Positions 8,115 through 16,734 of a stretch of DNA of 64,000 nucleotides are shown here, piece after piece. Below the pieces are notes generated by a model. The model was not told the origin of the DNA and made no database searches. It saw nothing but the letters and a program-made list of their open reading frames with translations. Source of the stretch: [Erwinia] mediterraneensis (lineage in GTDB: Bacteria; Pseudomonadota; Gammaproteobacteria; Enterobacterales; Enterobacteriaceae). The stretch lies in contig NZ_LR026978.1 in assembly GCF_900604315.1 (NCBI RefSeq), forward strand, positions 1,007,063-1,071,062, read 5' to 3'. Positions within the stretch are counted from its first letter, which is position 1, and each line of letters starts with the position of its first letter. The position numbers and the translations under genes are program-made.

Positions 8115-8174
8115 CTGCGTTTCCTCTCTGTTCTGATAAATTACTGACGCACGGCGGAGTGCCGCCGCACTGTC

Positions 8175-8507
8175 TCAGCCTTCGCGCGCCACTTCGATAT
8201 GTATGGAAAGCAACCACGCCTCCTCTTTCGGCAGGTTGCCAAACAGATCCACCACCTGCTGCGCCAGCTGCATGGTTTCCGGGGAGATGTCCTCAAACAA
8301 GGATTCATCAACCTCGGGCAAGGCTTCACCGGTTAACGAGCGCGACGCCATCGCGCGCACGTGCGAAGCCAGCATTTGCTGCTGAACCGGGTTGGGGTGA
8401 ATATCATGGCATGTATAAATAGCCTGAATTTGCGCCATCACTTTTTCTGTCAGCGCTTCTGTTTCATCCGTCAGGGTCTGGCTAACCGGAACTGCATCAC
8501 TACTCAC
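8175..8507 (-). CDS. Stand-alone PRD domain protein, first gene of the operon
   Basis: One PTS-regulation domain with no attached HTH, RNA-binding or EII domain. With the GTG start chosen here it is 110 residues. Both canonical PRD histidines are present, His49 in LASHVRAMASR and His103 in LLSIHIEVARE. I chose GTG at 8507 because AGGAG lies seven bases upstream (8515-8519). The longer reading from ATG 8552 (125 residues) lacks a ribosome site, and that ATG falls in the middle of a perfect palindrome. As the first gene of the transcript, encoding a domain that normally receives phosphate from HPr or EIIB, it probably reports PTS state to the operon. How it acts without an output domain is unknown; it may pair with the BglG-type regulator, whose PRD1 lacks histidines. 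Confidence 0.82.
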   Translation of the reverse strand: MSSDAVPVSQTLTDETEALTEKVMAQIQAIYTCHDIHPNPVQQQMLASHVRAMASRSLTGEALPEVDESLFEDISPETMQLAQQVVDLFGNLPKEEAWLLSIHIEVAREG

Positions 8508-8544
8508 CTTGCTACTCCTGTTTCGCACCGCACTTTTGCGCTTA

Positions 8545-8559
8545 ATTTGCATTGCAAAT
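8545..8559. promoter_or_regulatory. Perfect 15 bp palindrome upstream of the accessory operon
   Basis: ATTTGCA-T-TGCAAAT is an exact inverted repeat with a one-base centre, 38 bases upstream of the preferred GTG start of the PRD gene. Its position and symmetry fit an operator for a dimeric regulator. I could not define a sigma-70 or sigma-54 promoter beside it with confidence. The rest of 8508-8841 (about 330 bp) holds no gene. It does contain two direct CAGATCG words at 8638 and 8654 and a GATCTG at 8716, which may or may not be meaningful. Confidence 0.45.
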
Positions 8560-8841
8560 AAATTACGCGGTTAGCCGTACGCTGTGGAGACGCAACATTT
8601 CCGCATGAAAGTGGAAATCGGGAAGGGGTTTGTGCGCCAGATCGCATAATGCACAGATCGGGCGCTTCGCTGTCTCTGAGGAAGATTCAGTGCGCCTAAG
8701 CCCGACAGAACGCGTGATCTGCGCACGGGATGGTCAGCTATCAGGAGGAATGCAGGGCTGATGCCGTCAGGTGATAAGCAAAAAGTATGACTGGCCCTGA
8801 CGGAAGAAGGGTAAACAGAGGTCAGAACCGGAAAAAAGGGT

Positions 8842-8870
8842 AAAAAAGGCAGTCATGCAGGCTGCCTTTT
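8842..8870 (-). terminator. Rho-independent terminator after tldE
   Basis: On the minus strand a nine base-pair stem (arms at 8844-8852 and 8862-8870, with GGCAG/CTGCC at the closed end and A/T pairs at the open end) is followed by a run of six T. It lies 15 bases past the tldE stop codon and separates tldE from the accessory operon downstream. Confidence 0.85.
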
Positions 8871-8884
8871 CGTGATGAAGAAGT

Positions 8885-10225
8885 TTACTGACCGGCGATC
8901 TTCATTTCCGGCAGCAGTACCGATCCACACTGGATGTTGCTGCGCGTTTCGATATCGTCGCCGACGGTAACGATATTGCGCCACATCTCTTTCAGGTTAC
9001 CAGCAATGGTAATCTCACTGACCGGATACTGGATTTCACCGTTTTCCACCCAGAAGCCTGCTGCACCGCGCGAGTAGTCGCCGGTAATGGCGCTGACGCC
9101 CTGGCCCATCAGTTCAGTGACCACCAGGCCGGTGCCCATCTGCTTCAGCAGATCGGCAAAGCTGTGTCCCTGCCCGGCGATGCGCCAGTTATGGATGCCG
9201 CCCGCGTGCCCCGTGCTCTGCAGGCCCAGCTTGCGCGCCGCATAGCTGGTTAACAGCCAGGTTTGTAACACACCGTTCTGCACAATGGCGCGATCCTGAG
9301 TACGTACGCCCTCGCTGTCGAACGGCGTAGAGGCCAGGCCTTTCAGCAGGTGCGGCTTCTCTTCAATCGTCAGCCACGACGGCAGAATCTGCTGCCCCAG
9401 CGCATCCAGCAGGAAGGTAGATTTGCGGTAAACGCTGCTGCCACTGATCGCGCCCACCAGATGACCAAACAGGCCGGTGGCGACTTCCGGAGCAAAGATA
9501 ACCGGTGCTTTCATGGTGGAGAGTTTACGGGGCGACAGCCGTGACAAGGTACGACGCGCGCACTCCGCGCCCACCCATTCCGGGCTCTGCAGATCGTCAA
9601 TGGCGCGACCGATGGTGTAGGCGTAGTCGCGCTCCATATTGCCATCCTGCCCGGCGATAACACAGCTGGAGATAGAGTGGCGGCTCGAGCAATAGCTCTG
9701 CAACATGCCGTGCGTATTACCAAAAACTTTGATACCGACATGGCTGTTAAAGCTGCCGCCTTCAGTATTAATAATACGCTTGTCCGCCTGCAGCGACGCC
9801 TGCTCGGCGCGCGCGGCCAACTCAATGGCGCGATCGGCATCGATCTCCCACGGATGATAGAGATCGAGATCGGGCGCTTCATACGCCAGCAGCTGCTCAT
9901 CAGCCATCCCGGCAAAGGGATCCGGCGAAGTATAACGGGCGATATCGATCGCGGCCTGCACGGTGCGCCGGATCGCTTCGGGAGAAAGATCGGTAGAAGA
10001 CGCGCTGCCTTTACGGTTCTGGTGATAAACGGTGATGCCCAGCGCCCCATCGCTGTTGAACTCCACGTTTTCCACTTCACCGTAACGGGTGCTGACGCCA
10101 ATGCCGGTGGTTTTACTGACCGCGACTTCTGCGCCATCGGTACTGGCTTTGGCCAACTCGAGCGCCTGCGCGACTGCCTGTTCCAGGACTTTTCGTTGTT
10201 CTGCAACCTGAGAAGATACGTTCAT
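8885..10225 (-). CDS. tldE: TldE/PmbA, subunit of the TldD-TldE metalloprotease
   Basis: A 446-residue cytoplasmic protein, full length for the PmbA/TldE family. With TldD it forms the heterodimeric zinc protease that matures microcin B17 and degrades CcdA; TldE itself lacks the HExxxH zinc site, and none is visible here. C-terminal blocks such as [19 protein letters not shown] are typical of the family. It is divergent from darP across a 114 bp gap, as in E. coli. Downstream, where E. coli has cybC and nrdG, this genome carries the accessory PRD/DUF operon. Confidence 0.95.
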   Translation of the reverse strand: MNVSSQVAEQRKVLEQAVAQALELAKASTDGAEVAVSKTTGIGVSTRYGEVENVEFNSDGALGITVYHQNRKGSASSTDLSPEAIRRTVQAAIDIARYTSPDPFAGMADEQLLAYEAPDLDLYHPWEIDADRAIELAARAEQASLQADKRIINTEGGSFNSHVGIKVFGNTHGMLQSYCSSRHSISSCVIAGQDGNMERDYAYTIGRAIDDLQSPEWVGAECARRTLSRLSPRKLSTMKAPVIFAPEVATGLFGHLVGAISGSSVYRKSTFLLDALGQQILPSWLTIEEKPHLLKGLASTPFDSEGVRTQDRAIVQNGVLQTWLLTSYAARKLGLQSTGHAGGIHNWRIAGQGHSFADLLKQMGTGLVVTELMGQGVSAITGDYSRGAAGFWVENGEIQYPVSEITIAGNLKEMWRNIVTVGDDIETRSNIQCGSVLLPEMKIAGQ

Positions 10226-10339
10226 CGACCTGCCGTCTAATCTTAAGGGTGAATGCTCTGAGTCTATCAGAGTCAGAGAACAATTTCGCAGTCAGCCGAT
10301 AAACTGGTAGGATTAGCCTCTTTTTTTGGGAGCCAACAG

Positions 10340-10882
10340 ATGACCAAACAGCCCGAAGACTGGCTCGACGATGTGCCAGATAATCAGGAAGAAGAAGACG
10401 AAGAGATTATCTGGGTCAGTAAGAGCGAAATCAAACGTGACGCTGAAGAGTTGAAACGCCTTGGCGCAGAGCTGGTCGAGTTGGGAAAAAACTCACTGGA
10501 TCGTATTCCGCTGGATGAGCAGTTGCGCGCAGAGATTGAACTGGCGCAGCGTATTAAGAAGGAAGGCCGCCGCCGTCAGTTACAGCTGATCGGTAAACTT
10601 CTGCGCTCACGCGACGTTGAACCGATCCGCCTCGCACTCGACAAACTGAAAAACCGCCACAACCAGCAGGTCGCGCTGTTCCATAAACTGGAGTCGCTGC
10701 GTGACCGCCTGATTGAGAAAGGAGATGATGCGATGACAGAAGTTATCGCCTTATACCCGCAAGCGGATCGTCAGCAGCTGCGCAGCATGATCCGTAATGC
10801 GCAGAAAGAGAAAGCGGCTAACAAGCCGGCAAAATCTTCCCGCCAGATTTTCCAGTACCTGCGGGAGCTGGCGGAAGCCTGA
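10340..10882 (+). CDS. darP: DarP (YjgA), 50S ribosome-associated assembly factor
   Basis: A 180-residue, highly charged, mostly helical protein, close to the E. coli length of 183. It begins with an acidic stretch ([20 protein letters not shown]) and continues with Lys/Arg-rich helices. DarP binds late 50S intermediates and helps the peptidyl-transferase centre mature. Its start follows GGGAG by seven bases. It is divergent from tldE and convergent with mpl, the E. coli arrangement. The stop codon is immediately followed by the first unit of the tandem repeat array, so the mRNA would run into that array. Confidence 0.95.
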   Translation: MTKQPEDWLDDVPDNQEEEDEEIIWVSKSEIKRDAEELKRLGAELVELGKNSLDRIPLDEQLRAEIELAQRIKKEGRRRQLQLIGKLLRSRDVEPIRLALDKLKNRHNQQVALFHKLESLRDRLIEKGDDAMTEVIALYPQADRQQLRSMIRNAQKEKAANKPAKSSRQIFQYLRELAEA

Positions 10883-10884
10883 GC

Positions 10885-11571
10885 CCGCACGGAGCAGTCC
10901 CCTCTCCCTCCGGGAGAGGGTCAGGGTGAGGGCGAAGACCGCACGGAGCAGTCCCTCTCCCCCCGGAGAGGGTCAGGGTCAGAGCGAAGACCGCACGGAG
11001 CAGTCCCCTCTCCCTCCGGGAGAGGGCCAGGGTGAAGGCAAAGACCGCACGGACTATTCCCCTCTCCCCCCGGGAGAGGGTCAGGGTGAAGGCAAAGACC
11101 GCACGGAGCAGTCCCTCTCCCCCCGGAGAGGGTCAGGGTCAGAGCGAAGACCGCACGGGGCAGTCCCCTCTCCCCCCGGGAGAGGGTCAGGGTGAGGGCA
11201 AAGACCGCACGGACTATTCCCCTCTCCCCCCGGGAGAGGGTCAGGGTGAGGGCGAAGACCGCACGGAGCAGTTCCCTCTCCCCCCGGGAGAGGGTCAGGG
11301 TGAGGGCAAGACCGCACGGAGCAGTCCCCTCTCCCTCCGGGAGAGGGTCAGGGTGAGGGCGAAGACCGCACGGAGCAGTCCCCTCTCCCTCCGGGAGAGG
11401 GTCAGGGTGAGGGCGAAGACCGCACGGAGCAGTCCCTCTCCCCCCGGAGAGGGTCAGGGTCAGAGCGAAGACCGCACGGAGCAGTCCCCTCTCCCTCCGG
11501 GAGAGGCTCAGGGTGAGGGCAAAGACCGCACGGAGCAGTCCCTCTCCCCCCAGAGAGGGCCAGGGTGAGGG
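10885..11571 (-). repeat. Tandem array of thirteen ~53 bp palindromic units
   Basis: I count thirteen contiguous units from the first GCACGG word after darP to the edge of structured element copy B. Each unit carries a GACCGCACGGAGCAGT-type arm, the palindrome CCCTCTCC..GGAGAGGG, and a CAGGGTGAGGG-type arm. The orientation is opposite to the arrays at 1-120 and 613-900. Units fall into variants. Units 2, 5 and 11 share a CAGGGTCAGAGCG arm, units 4 and 7 share GGACTATT, and units 10-12 repeat the order of units 1-3, which points to segmental duplication. Open frames through the array encode periodic peptides (PLPPGEGQGEGKDRT) and are not genes. Confidence 0.93.
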
Positions 11572-11915
11572 GAAGGCCGCACAGTTCCGCCCGCCAGGCG
11601 TGCGGCAGTTTCAGTGGCTGCGCCACACGCGGCCGGGTTAAGGGGCCTTTTCGCCGGCCTCTTAACAATCCCCGCGACCGGCTGCCGTGGCGCAGCGCTG
11701 CGCGCTGTCCCTTCGTCACTCACGCCGTCCCACGGACCGCTCGGGACGCGTTCCCGACGCGGCCCTTCGCTCTCGCCGCATCCCTGCGGCTCGTCCTGGC
11801 CGTCGTTCCCTCCTCAGCGCCCCGGAAGCCGGAACCGGGGAGCCGTCTGTAAGTCCTCGTTATTTTCTTTGCGTATGGGATCGTCTGGAAGTTTTTAACA
11901 GGCTGATTCAGTGCG
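11572..11915 (-). repeat. Structured repeat element, copy B (inverted relative to copy A)
   Basis: The reverse complement matches copy A over about 330 bp, with similarity reaching past the CGCAAAG/CGAGGAC block near 11850-11880. Arms differ from A in compensating ways. Hairpin 1 is GCCGCA/TGCGGC (11775-11780 with 11785-11790) where A has GCCGAC/GTCGGC, and hairpin 2 is CGCGT/ACGCG (11747-11751 with 11757-11761) where A has CGCGCC/GGCGCG. The central stem TTAAGGGGCC/GGCCTCTTAA (11638-11665) has one G-T pair. As in copy A, the element abuts a tandem array at its GGCGGGCGG end. No gene is supported here. Confidence 0.75.
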
Positions 11916-12061
11916 GTTTTCCCCACTCCGGAGAAATAAAGAAGGAGAACGCAGTGCGAACCCGGAAGTAACAGAACAGCCTCCCTTCAATCTTTCAGCT
12001 ATGACGCAGTCGAAAGAACGGCTGCTGGCCGTACAGCGGGGCCGTGGTGCGGCCTTTTCAT

Positions 12062-12298
12062 CGCTGAGCGGAGGAAGGATTTCAGGACGCGCCGACAGGA
12101 CGTCGGCGAGAGCGACGGGTCGCGCCAGGGAGGGCGCGTCCCGGGCGGTCCGGTTGAAATCCTGAAGACGCGAAGGGACCGCGCAGCGGCGATGAAGGGG
12201 GCCGCAAGCCCGGGGTCAAGGGGGCGCGGCGACTGGCGCCCCCTTGTCGGTCGTCCGCAGCAGGCGGGGCTGAAACTGCCGGTTCGCTCTGGCGAACG
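12062..12298 (+). repeat. Structured repeat element, copy C (diverged, same orientation as A)
   Basis: Corresponds to about 373-608 of copy A. It keeps hairpin 1 (GCCGAC/GTCGGC, 12091-12107) and hairpin 2 (CGCGCC/GGCGCG, 12121-12138). Both lie inside an extra long-range stem, GGATTTCA (12077-12084) with TGAAATCC (12155-12162). The central stem is a different sequence but again a perfect 11 bp pair, CAAGGGGGCGC/GCGCCCCCTTG (12217-12246). The 3' hairpin is GTTCGC/GCGAAC (12282-12297). It has no adjoining tandem array. The rest of 11916-12355 contains no supportable gene. Confidence 0.65.
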
Positions 12299-12307
12299 AA
12301 ATCTTCT

Positions 12308-12331
12308 CCGCAGCCAGCCCGCAGGCTGCGG
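12308..12331 (-). terminator. Hairpin downstream of mpl, possible terminator
   Basis: A perfect eight-base stem CCGCAGCC/GGCTGCGG around an eight-base loop lies 25 bases past the mpl stop on the minus strand. No T run follows, so a true rho-independent terminator is uncertain. Confidence 0.4.
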
Positions 12332-12355
12332 TAACCTCCGCCGACAGGCTCCCTC

Positions 12356-13708
12356 TTACCCCAGTCGTTCCAGCAGCTTCTGATGGATCCCGCCAAAACT
12401 GCCGTTACTCATCACCAGAATCGAGTCTCCTGGCTGTGCCGCTTTAACCACCATCGCCACCAGCGCATCGATATCAGCGCTCCAGTGGGCGGGCTGCATG
12501 CAGGCTTCCGCCACATCTGAAACCTGCCATGGAATATGGTGCGGCTGGAAGAGAAAAACCTCATCCGCGCGCGCCAGCGAAGGCGCCAGCTCGTTTTTAT
12601 TCACGCCCATCTTCATAGTGTTAGAACGCGGCTCCAGCACGGCAAGAATACGCGCGGTGCCGCCAACCTTGCTGCGTAAAGCGGAAAGCGTTGCGAGAAT
12701 GGCCGTTGGATGATGAGCAAAGTCGTCATATACCTTGATATCATTGACCGTACCGCGCAGCTCCAGACGGCGTCTGGCGTTGATAAAATCATTCAGCGCC
12801 CTGCCCGCATCTTCCGGCTTCACGCCCACGTGGCGCGCCGCTGCCATCGCCATCAGGCCGTTATGCATATTATGCTCGCCCACCAGCGCCCAACTCACTT
12901 CAGCCACTTTGACGCCATCCAGCCAGGCTTCCCAGTGTGAGGCGTCCGGCGTCAGCTTCTTCGCCTGCCAGTGACCACCGTCACCCACGCTCTCCTGCTC
13001 GCTCCAGCAGCCCATCGCCATCACCTGCTTCAGGTTGCTGTCATGCTCCGGCAGCAGGATTTTGCCCTGCCCCGGCACGATACGCACCAGATGGTGGAAC
13101 TGCTTCTGAATTGCCCGCAGGTCGTCAAAAATATCCGCGTGGTCAAACTCCAGGTTGTTAAGAATCAGGGTGCGCGGCGCGTAATGAACAAACTTGGAGC
13201 GCTTGTCGAAAAAGGCGCAGTCATACTCATCCGCCTCAATCACGAAAAACGGGCTGTTGCCGAGCCTGGCCGAAACGTCAAAGTTGCCCGGCACACCGCC
13301 AATAATAAAACCGGGCTCCAGCCCACAGGCTTCCAGAATCCATGCGGCCATGCCCGCCGTGGTGGTTTTGCCATGCGTACCGGCCACTGCCAGCACCCAG
13401 CGATCGCGCAACACATAATCATGCAGCCACTGCGGACCGGAAAGATAAGGAATATTGCGTTCCAGCACCGCTTCCACACAGGGATTGCCGCGCGTCATGG
13501 CGTTGCCGATAATCACCAGATCCGGCATCGGCTCAAGCTGACTGGCATCATAACCTTCGGTTAATACAATGCCCTGCTGCTCAAGCAGTGTGCTCATCGG
13601 CGGATATACATTAGCATCCGAGCCCGTCACCTCATGACCCAGTGAACGCGCCAGCATCGCCAGCCCGCCCATAAAAGTGCCGCAAATCCCAAGGATGTGA
13701 ATACGCAT
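12356..13708 (-). CDS. mpl: Mpl, UDP-N-acetylmuramate:L-Ala-gamma-D-Glu-meso-DAP ligase
   Basis: A 450-residue Mur-ligase-family enzyme of peptidoglycan recycling that joins the recovered tripeptide to UDP-MurNAc. The N-terminal nucleotide-binding domain begins MRIHILGICGTFMGG, the ATP P-loop is VAGTHGKTTTAG near residue 110, and EADEYDCAFFDKRSKF and NLEFDHADIF are family signatures. I start at ATG 13708 because MRIHILG is the conserved N-terminus; a reading four residues longer is open but unsupported. It is divergent from fbp and convergent with darP. Confidence 0.96.
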   Translation of the reverse strand: MRIHILGICGTFMGGLAMLARSLGHEVTGSDANVYPPMSTLLEQQGIVLTEGYDASQLEPMPDLVIIGNAMTRGNPCVEAVLERNIPYLSGPQWLHDYVLRDRWVLAVAGTHGKTTTAGMAAWILEACGLEPGFIIGGVPGNFDVSARLGNSPFFVIEADEYDCAFFDKRSKFVHYAPRTLILNNLEFDHADIFDDLRAIQKQFHHLVRIVPGQGKILLPEHDSNLKQVMAMGCWSEQESVGDGGHWQAKKLTPDASHWEAWLDGVKVAEVSWALVGEHNMHNGLMAMAAARHVGVKPEDAGRALNDFINARRRLELRGTVNDIKVYDDFAHHPTAILATLSALRSKVGGTARILAVLEPRSNTMKMGVNKNELAPSLARADEVFLFQPHHIPWQVSDVAEACMQPAHWSADIDALVAMVVKAAQPGDSILVMSNGSFGGIHQKLLERLG

Positions 13709-13876
13709 AAAGAGATCCATTACTCAAAAGTTCGGCGCACAGTGTAACCCCGAGCGCAAACGGAAGAAACGGATTAGGACTATGGTTTTTGAAGTTCAAT
13801 CGGCTAAACTGCGTGGGCATACGTTGGCAGTTTGTTAACTGTGCTGCCACTTCATTGAAGATTCAGGAAATGTGTT

Positions 13877-14884
13877 ATGAAAACGTTAGGCGAATTTATC
13901 GTCGAAAAGCAGCACGACTTTCCACATGCCACCGGTGAGCTGACGGCGCTGATTTCCGCCATCAAACTGGGCGCAAAAATTATCCACCGCGATATTAACA
14001 AAGCGGGTCTGGTGGATATTCTCGGCACCAGCGGTGTGGAAAATGTTCAGGGTGAACAGCAGATGAAGCTGGATTTGTTTGCTAACGAAAAGCTGAAAGC
14101 AGCGCTGAAAGCGCGCGGCATCGTGGCAGGCATCGCCTCTGAAGAAGAAGATGAATTCGTTATCTTCGAAGGCGTAGAAAATGGCAAATATGTGGTGCTG
14201 ATGGATCCGCTGGATGGCTCCTCTAACATCGATGTCAACGTGTCTGTGGGTACGATTTTCTCTATCTACCGTCGTGTGACGCCGCCGGGCACGCCCGTCA
14301 CCGAAGCGGACTTTATGCAACCCGGTAATAAACAGGTTGCCGCCGGTTACGTGGTTTACGGTTCGTCTACCATGCTGGTTTATACCACCGGTTGTGGCGT
14401 ACATGCGTTTACCTACGATCCTTCACTCGGCGTTTTCTGTCTCAGCCAGGAACGTATGACTTACCCGGAAAAAGGGTATACCTACTCAATTAACGAAGGT
14501 AACTACATCCGTTTTCCGCAGGGCGTGAAGAAATATATTAAGTTCTGTCAGGAAGAGGATAAAGCGACGCAGCGTCCTTACACCTCGCGTTATATCGGTT
14601 CTCTGGTTGCTGATTTCCATCGCAACCTGCTGAAAGGCGGTATTTATCTTTACCCGAGCACCGCCAGCCATCCGCAAGGCAAGCTGCGTCTGCTGTATGA
14701 ATGCAATCCGATGGCATTTCTTGCTGAGCAGGCAGGTGGTAAAGCGAGCGACGGTAAAACCCGTATTCTCGATCTCCAGCCAGAAACCCTGCACCAGCGC
14801 TGCCCGTTCTTTGTGGGCAACCGGGATATGATGGAAGACGTAGAACGTTTTCTGCGTGAATATCCTGACGAGCAACAGGCATAA
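13877..14884 (+). CDS. fbp: Fbp, class I fructose-1,6-bisphosphatase
   Basis: A 335-residue cytoplasmic gluconeogenic enzyme (E. coli has 332) that converts fructose-1,6-bisphosphate to fructose-6-phosphate. The metal and phosphate motif [10 protein letters not shown] and the C-terminal [16 protein letters not shown] signature are intact. The start is preceded by an AGGAAAT site. A strong hairpin follows the stop codon. E. coli has the ytfQRT-yjfF sugar transporter between fbp and ppa; here a chemoreceptor gene and a DUF441 gene lie there. Confidence 0.97.
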   Translation: MKTLGEFIVEKQHDFPHATGELTALISAIKLGAKIIHRDINKAGLVDILGTSGVENVQGEQQMKLDLFANEKLKAALKARGIVAGIASEEEDEFVIFEGVENGKYVVLMDPLDGSSNIDVNVSVGTIFSIYRRVTPPGTPVTEADFMQPGNKQVAAGYVVYGSSTMLVYTTGCGVHAFTYDPSLGVFCLSQERMTYPEKGYTYSINEGNYIRFPQGVKKYIKFCQEEDKATQRPYTSRYIGSLVADFHRNLLKGGIYLYPSTASHPQGKLRLLYECNPMAFLAEQAGGKASDGKTRILDLQPETLHQRCPFFVGNRDMMEDVERFLREYPDEQQA

Positions 14885-14893
14885 TCACCAGCA

Positions 14894-14921
14894 TAAGGGC
14901 GCGGGCAACCGCGCCCTTATT
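14894..14921. terminator. Terminator between fbp and the convergent chemoreceptor gene
   Basis: A perfect ten-base stem AAGGGCGCGG/CCGCGCCCTT (14895-14904, 14909-14918) closes a GCAA tetraloop and is followed by ATTTGATC. It lies between two convergent genes and could serve both. Confidence 0.75.
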
Positions 14922-14924
14922 TGA

Positions 14925-16487
14925 TCAGGCGGCGCTTACGCGAAACAGCGCCATGGTTTCCTGCAGCTGGCGCGACTGCGCTTCCAGCGACCGGGTTGCC
15001 GCGTTTGCCTGCTCCACCAGCGCCGCGTTCTGCTGCGCCGCCTCATCCATCTGGATTACGGCCTGATTCACCTGCTCAATGCCGCGACTCTGCTCGCTGG
15101 ACGCCGTCGAGATCTCCTTCATCAGCGCCGTTACGCGCATCACCTCACTGGAGATTTCATCCATCGTCTCACCGGCTTGCGTCGCCATATCGCTACCCTC
15201 TTTCACCCGCGACTGCGATTCCGCAATCAGGGTACGGATCTCCTTCGCCGCATTGGCGCTGCGTTGCGCCAGGTTACGCACCTCGCTGGCGACTACCGCG
15301 AAGCCGCGGCCCTGCTCACCGGCACGCGCCGCTTCCACCGACGCGTTCAGCGCCAGAATATTGGTCTGGAAGGCGATGCTGTCGATCACCCCAAGAATAT
15401 CGCCGATGCGATTTGCGCTCTGGGTAATCTCCTGCATTTTTTCCATCACGTAACAGACCACTTCCGCCCCGCGATCGGCGGTGTCCGACACCTGGCTGGC
15501 AAGCTGATGCGCCTGCTGCGCATTGGTGGCATTCTGGCGCACCGTGGCGGTCAGCTGCTCCATACTGGCAGCGGTCTGCTCCAGGGAGGCGGCGGACTCT
15601 TCGGTGCGCTGTGACAGATGGCTGTTGCCTGCGGCCAGCTCGCGGCTGCCAACATCAATCTGCAGACTCGCCTCGCGTACCTGGCTGACCGAGGCGCGTA
15701 ATGCCTGCTGCATCGCGCCCAGCGCCCGGTTCAGGCGACCAAACTCATTGTTGCTGACAGGCGGCAGCGGCTGCGACAGATCCCCTTCAGCGACCTGCTC
15801 CAGATGCAGAATGGCGCGGTCGAGCGGCTTCAGCATCATGCTGCGCAGGATTTGCCAGGCGATGGCCATTAACAGCAGCGTCAGCACGCCAGCAACCGCA
15901 AACAGGATTTTCATCATCCTTTCGTTGTGCGCCGCCTGCTGCAGCTGTGCCTCGGTTACCTGACCGGCATAGACACTGAAATCATCAACGGCTTTGGCAT
16001 AGTCGGTGGCGAGCCGGGAGAGGCCACCCTCCAGCACGGTGTAATACTCATCGGTGTACTGTTTCTGCAATGCCGTCATCATCGGCGTAATGCCCTGTTG
16101 CAGATAGGCGTTGAAGCTGGACGCCACAGCATTTGCCAGCGTTTTACCGTGTGCGGTAACGGTACCGGCTGCAATAAAACGCTTCATTTGCTGTTGTGAG
16201 GCGGCGACATCGGCGCTGGCCTGTTGCGCCGTACTCGCCCCTTCATCCAGCAGACCAATTTCAATTTTTCGTACCGCCAGCGCCGCCGTGGCTCTGGCGC
16301 GTAGCAAATCGCTGTTGCTCTGATGCAGACTGTTAAGCTCAATACCCTCAATACGGTTAACGACCTCCAGTGAACGATTTCCTGCGTTAATCGCCACTAT
16401 CCCCATATAACTCACCGCCAGCAGCAGCAGCGTCATACATCCAAGCAGTAACAGTAAACCCGTGCGTAGTGAAATTTGTCTTAACAT
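14925..16487 (-). CDS. Methyl-accepting chemotaxis protein, four-helix-bundle sensor type
   Basis: A 520-residue inner-membrane chemoreceptor. TM1 is at about 8-33, a periplasmic helical ligand-binding domain at about 35-190, TM2 at about 193-213, HAMP at about 214-266 ([19 protein letters not shown]), then the methyl-accepting coiled coil. The signalling tip reads [20 protein letters not shown]. The C-terminus ends MALFRVSAA without the NWETF-type pentapeptide used to tether CheR/CheB. It stands alone with no che genes nearby. Architecture resembles Tsr/Tar/Trap receptors; the ligand cannot be read from the sequence. Confidence 0.92.
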   Translation of the reverse strand: MLRQISLRTGLLLLLGCMTLLLLAVSYMGIVAINAGNRSLEVVNRIEGIELNSLHQSNSDLLRARATAALAVRKIEIGLLDEGASTAQQASADVAASQQQMKRFIAAGTVTAHGKTLANAVASSFNAYLQQGITPMMTALQKQYTDEYYTVLEGGLSRLATDYAKAVDDFSVYAGQVTEAQLQQAAHNERMMKILFAVAGVLTLLLMAIAWQILRSMMLKPLDRAILHLEQVAEGDLSQPLPPVSNNEFGRLNRALGAMQQALRASVSQVREASLQIDVGSRELAAGNSHLSQRTEESAASLEQTAASMEQLTATVRQNATNAQQAHQLASQVSDTADRGAEVVCYVMEKMQEITQSANRIGDILGVIDSIAFQTNILALNASVEAARAGEQGRGFAVVASEVRNLAQRSANAAKEIRTLIAESQSRVKEGSDMATQAGETMDEISSEVMRVTALMKEISTASSEQSRGIEQVNQAVIQMDEAAQQNAALVEQANAATRSLEAQSRQLQETMALFRVSAA

Positions 16488-16734
16488 AAAAGTTTTCCCT
16501 TAACGTCAGCAAGGCAGAATCCAGTACCCCTAAAACGGTATGAATATCGGCGCTTGCCGGAAAAACTTTAACTTTATTAATTGTTAGCAGGGTAATAAAT
16601 TAACAGTACGGGCGCGTTACGCATTGCGCCTGATCAAAAGCGTATTGATAACCACAAACAAGCGCTGTTACGACACGGCTGTTCACCGCGTAGTCTCGCG
16701 GTTGACCAATATTTTATTCCTGCAGGGAGATATT

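Noticed and set aside
911..8507. Calling the accessory locus a standard dgaABCDEF operon
   Set aside because: The mannose-type EII genes dgaABCD and the sigma-54 activator dgaR are absent; membrane genes are DUF4310/DUF4311 and an amidohydrolase is added.
8508..8720. Sigma-54 promoter upstream of the accessory operon
   Set aside because: TGGCGC on the minus strand resembles a -24 element but no GC falls at the required -12 spacing.
10885..11571. Possible CRISPR array
   Set aside because: Units are contiguous and 53-54 bp long with no unique spacers, and no cas gene is in the window. It is a tandem palindromic repeat.
1..12298. Composite transposon bounded by the inverted blocks
   Set aside because: No transposase, terminal CA/TG-type ends or target duplication is visible, and core genes tldE and darP lie inside in their ancestral order.
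11508..12396. Open frames over structured elements B and C
   Set aside because: Arg/Ala/Pro-rich translations are a by-product of GC-rich hairpins; the copies keep stems, not reading frames.
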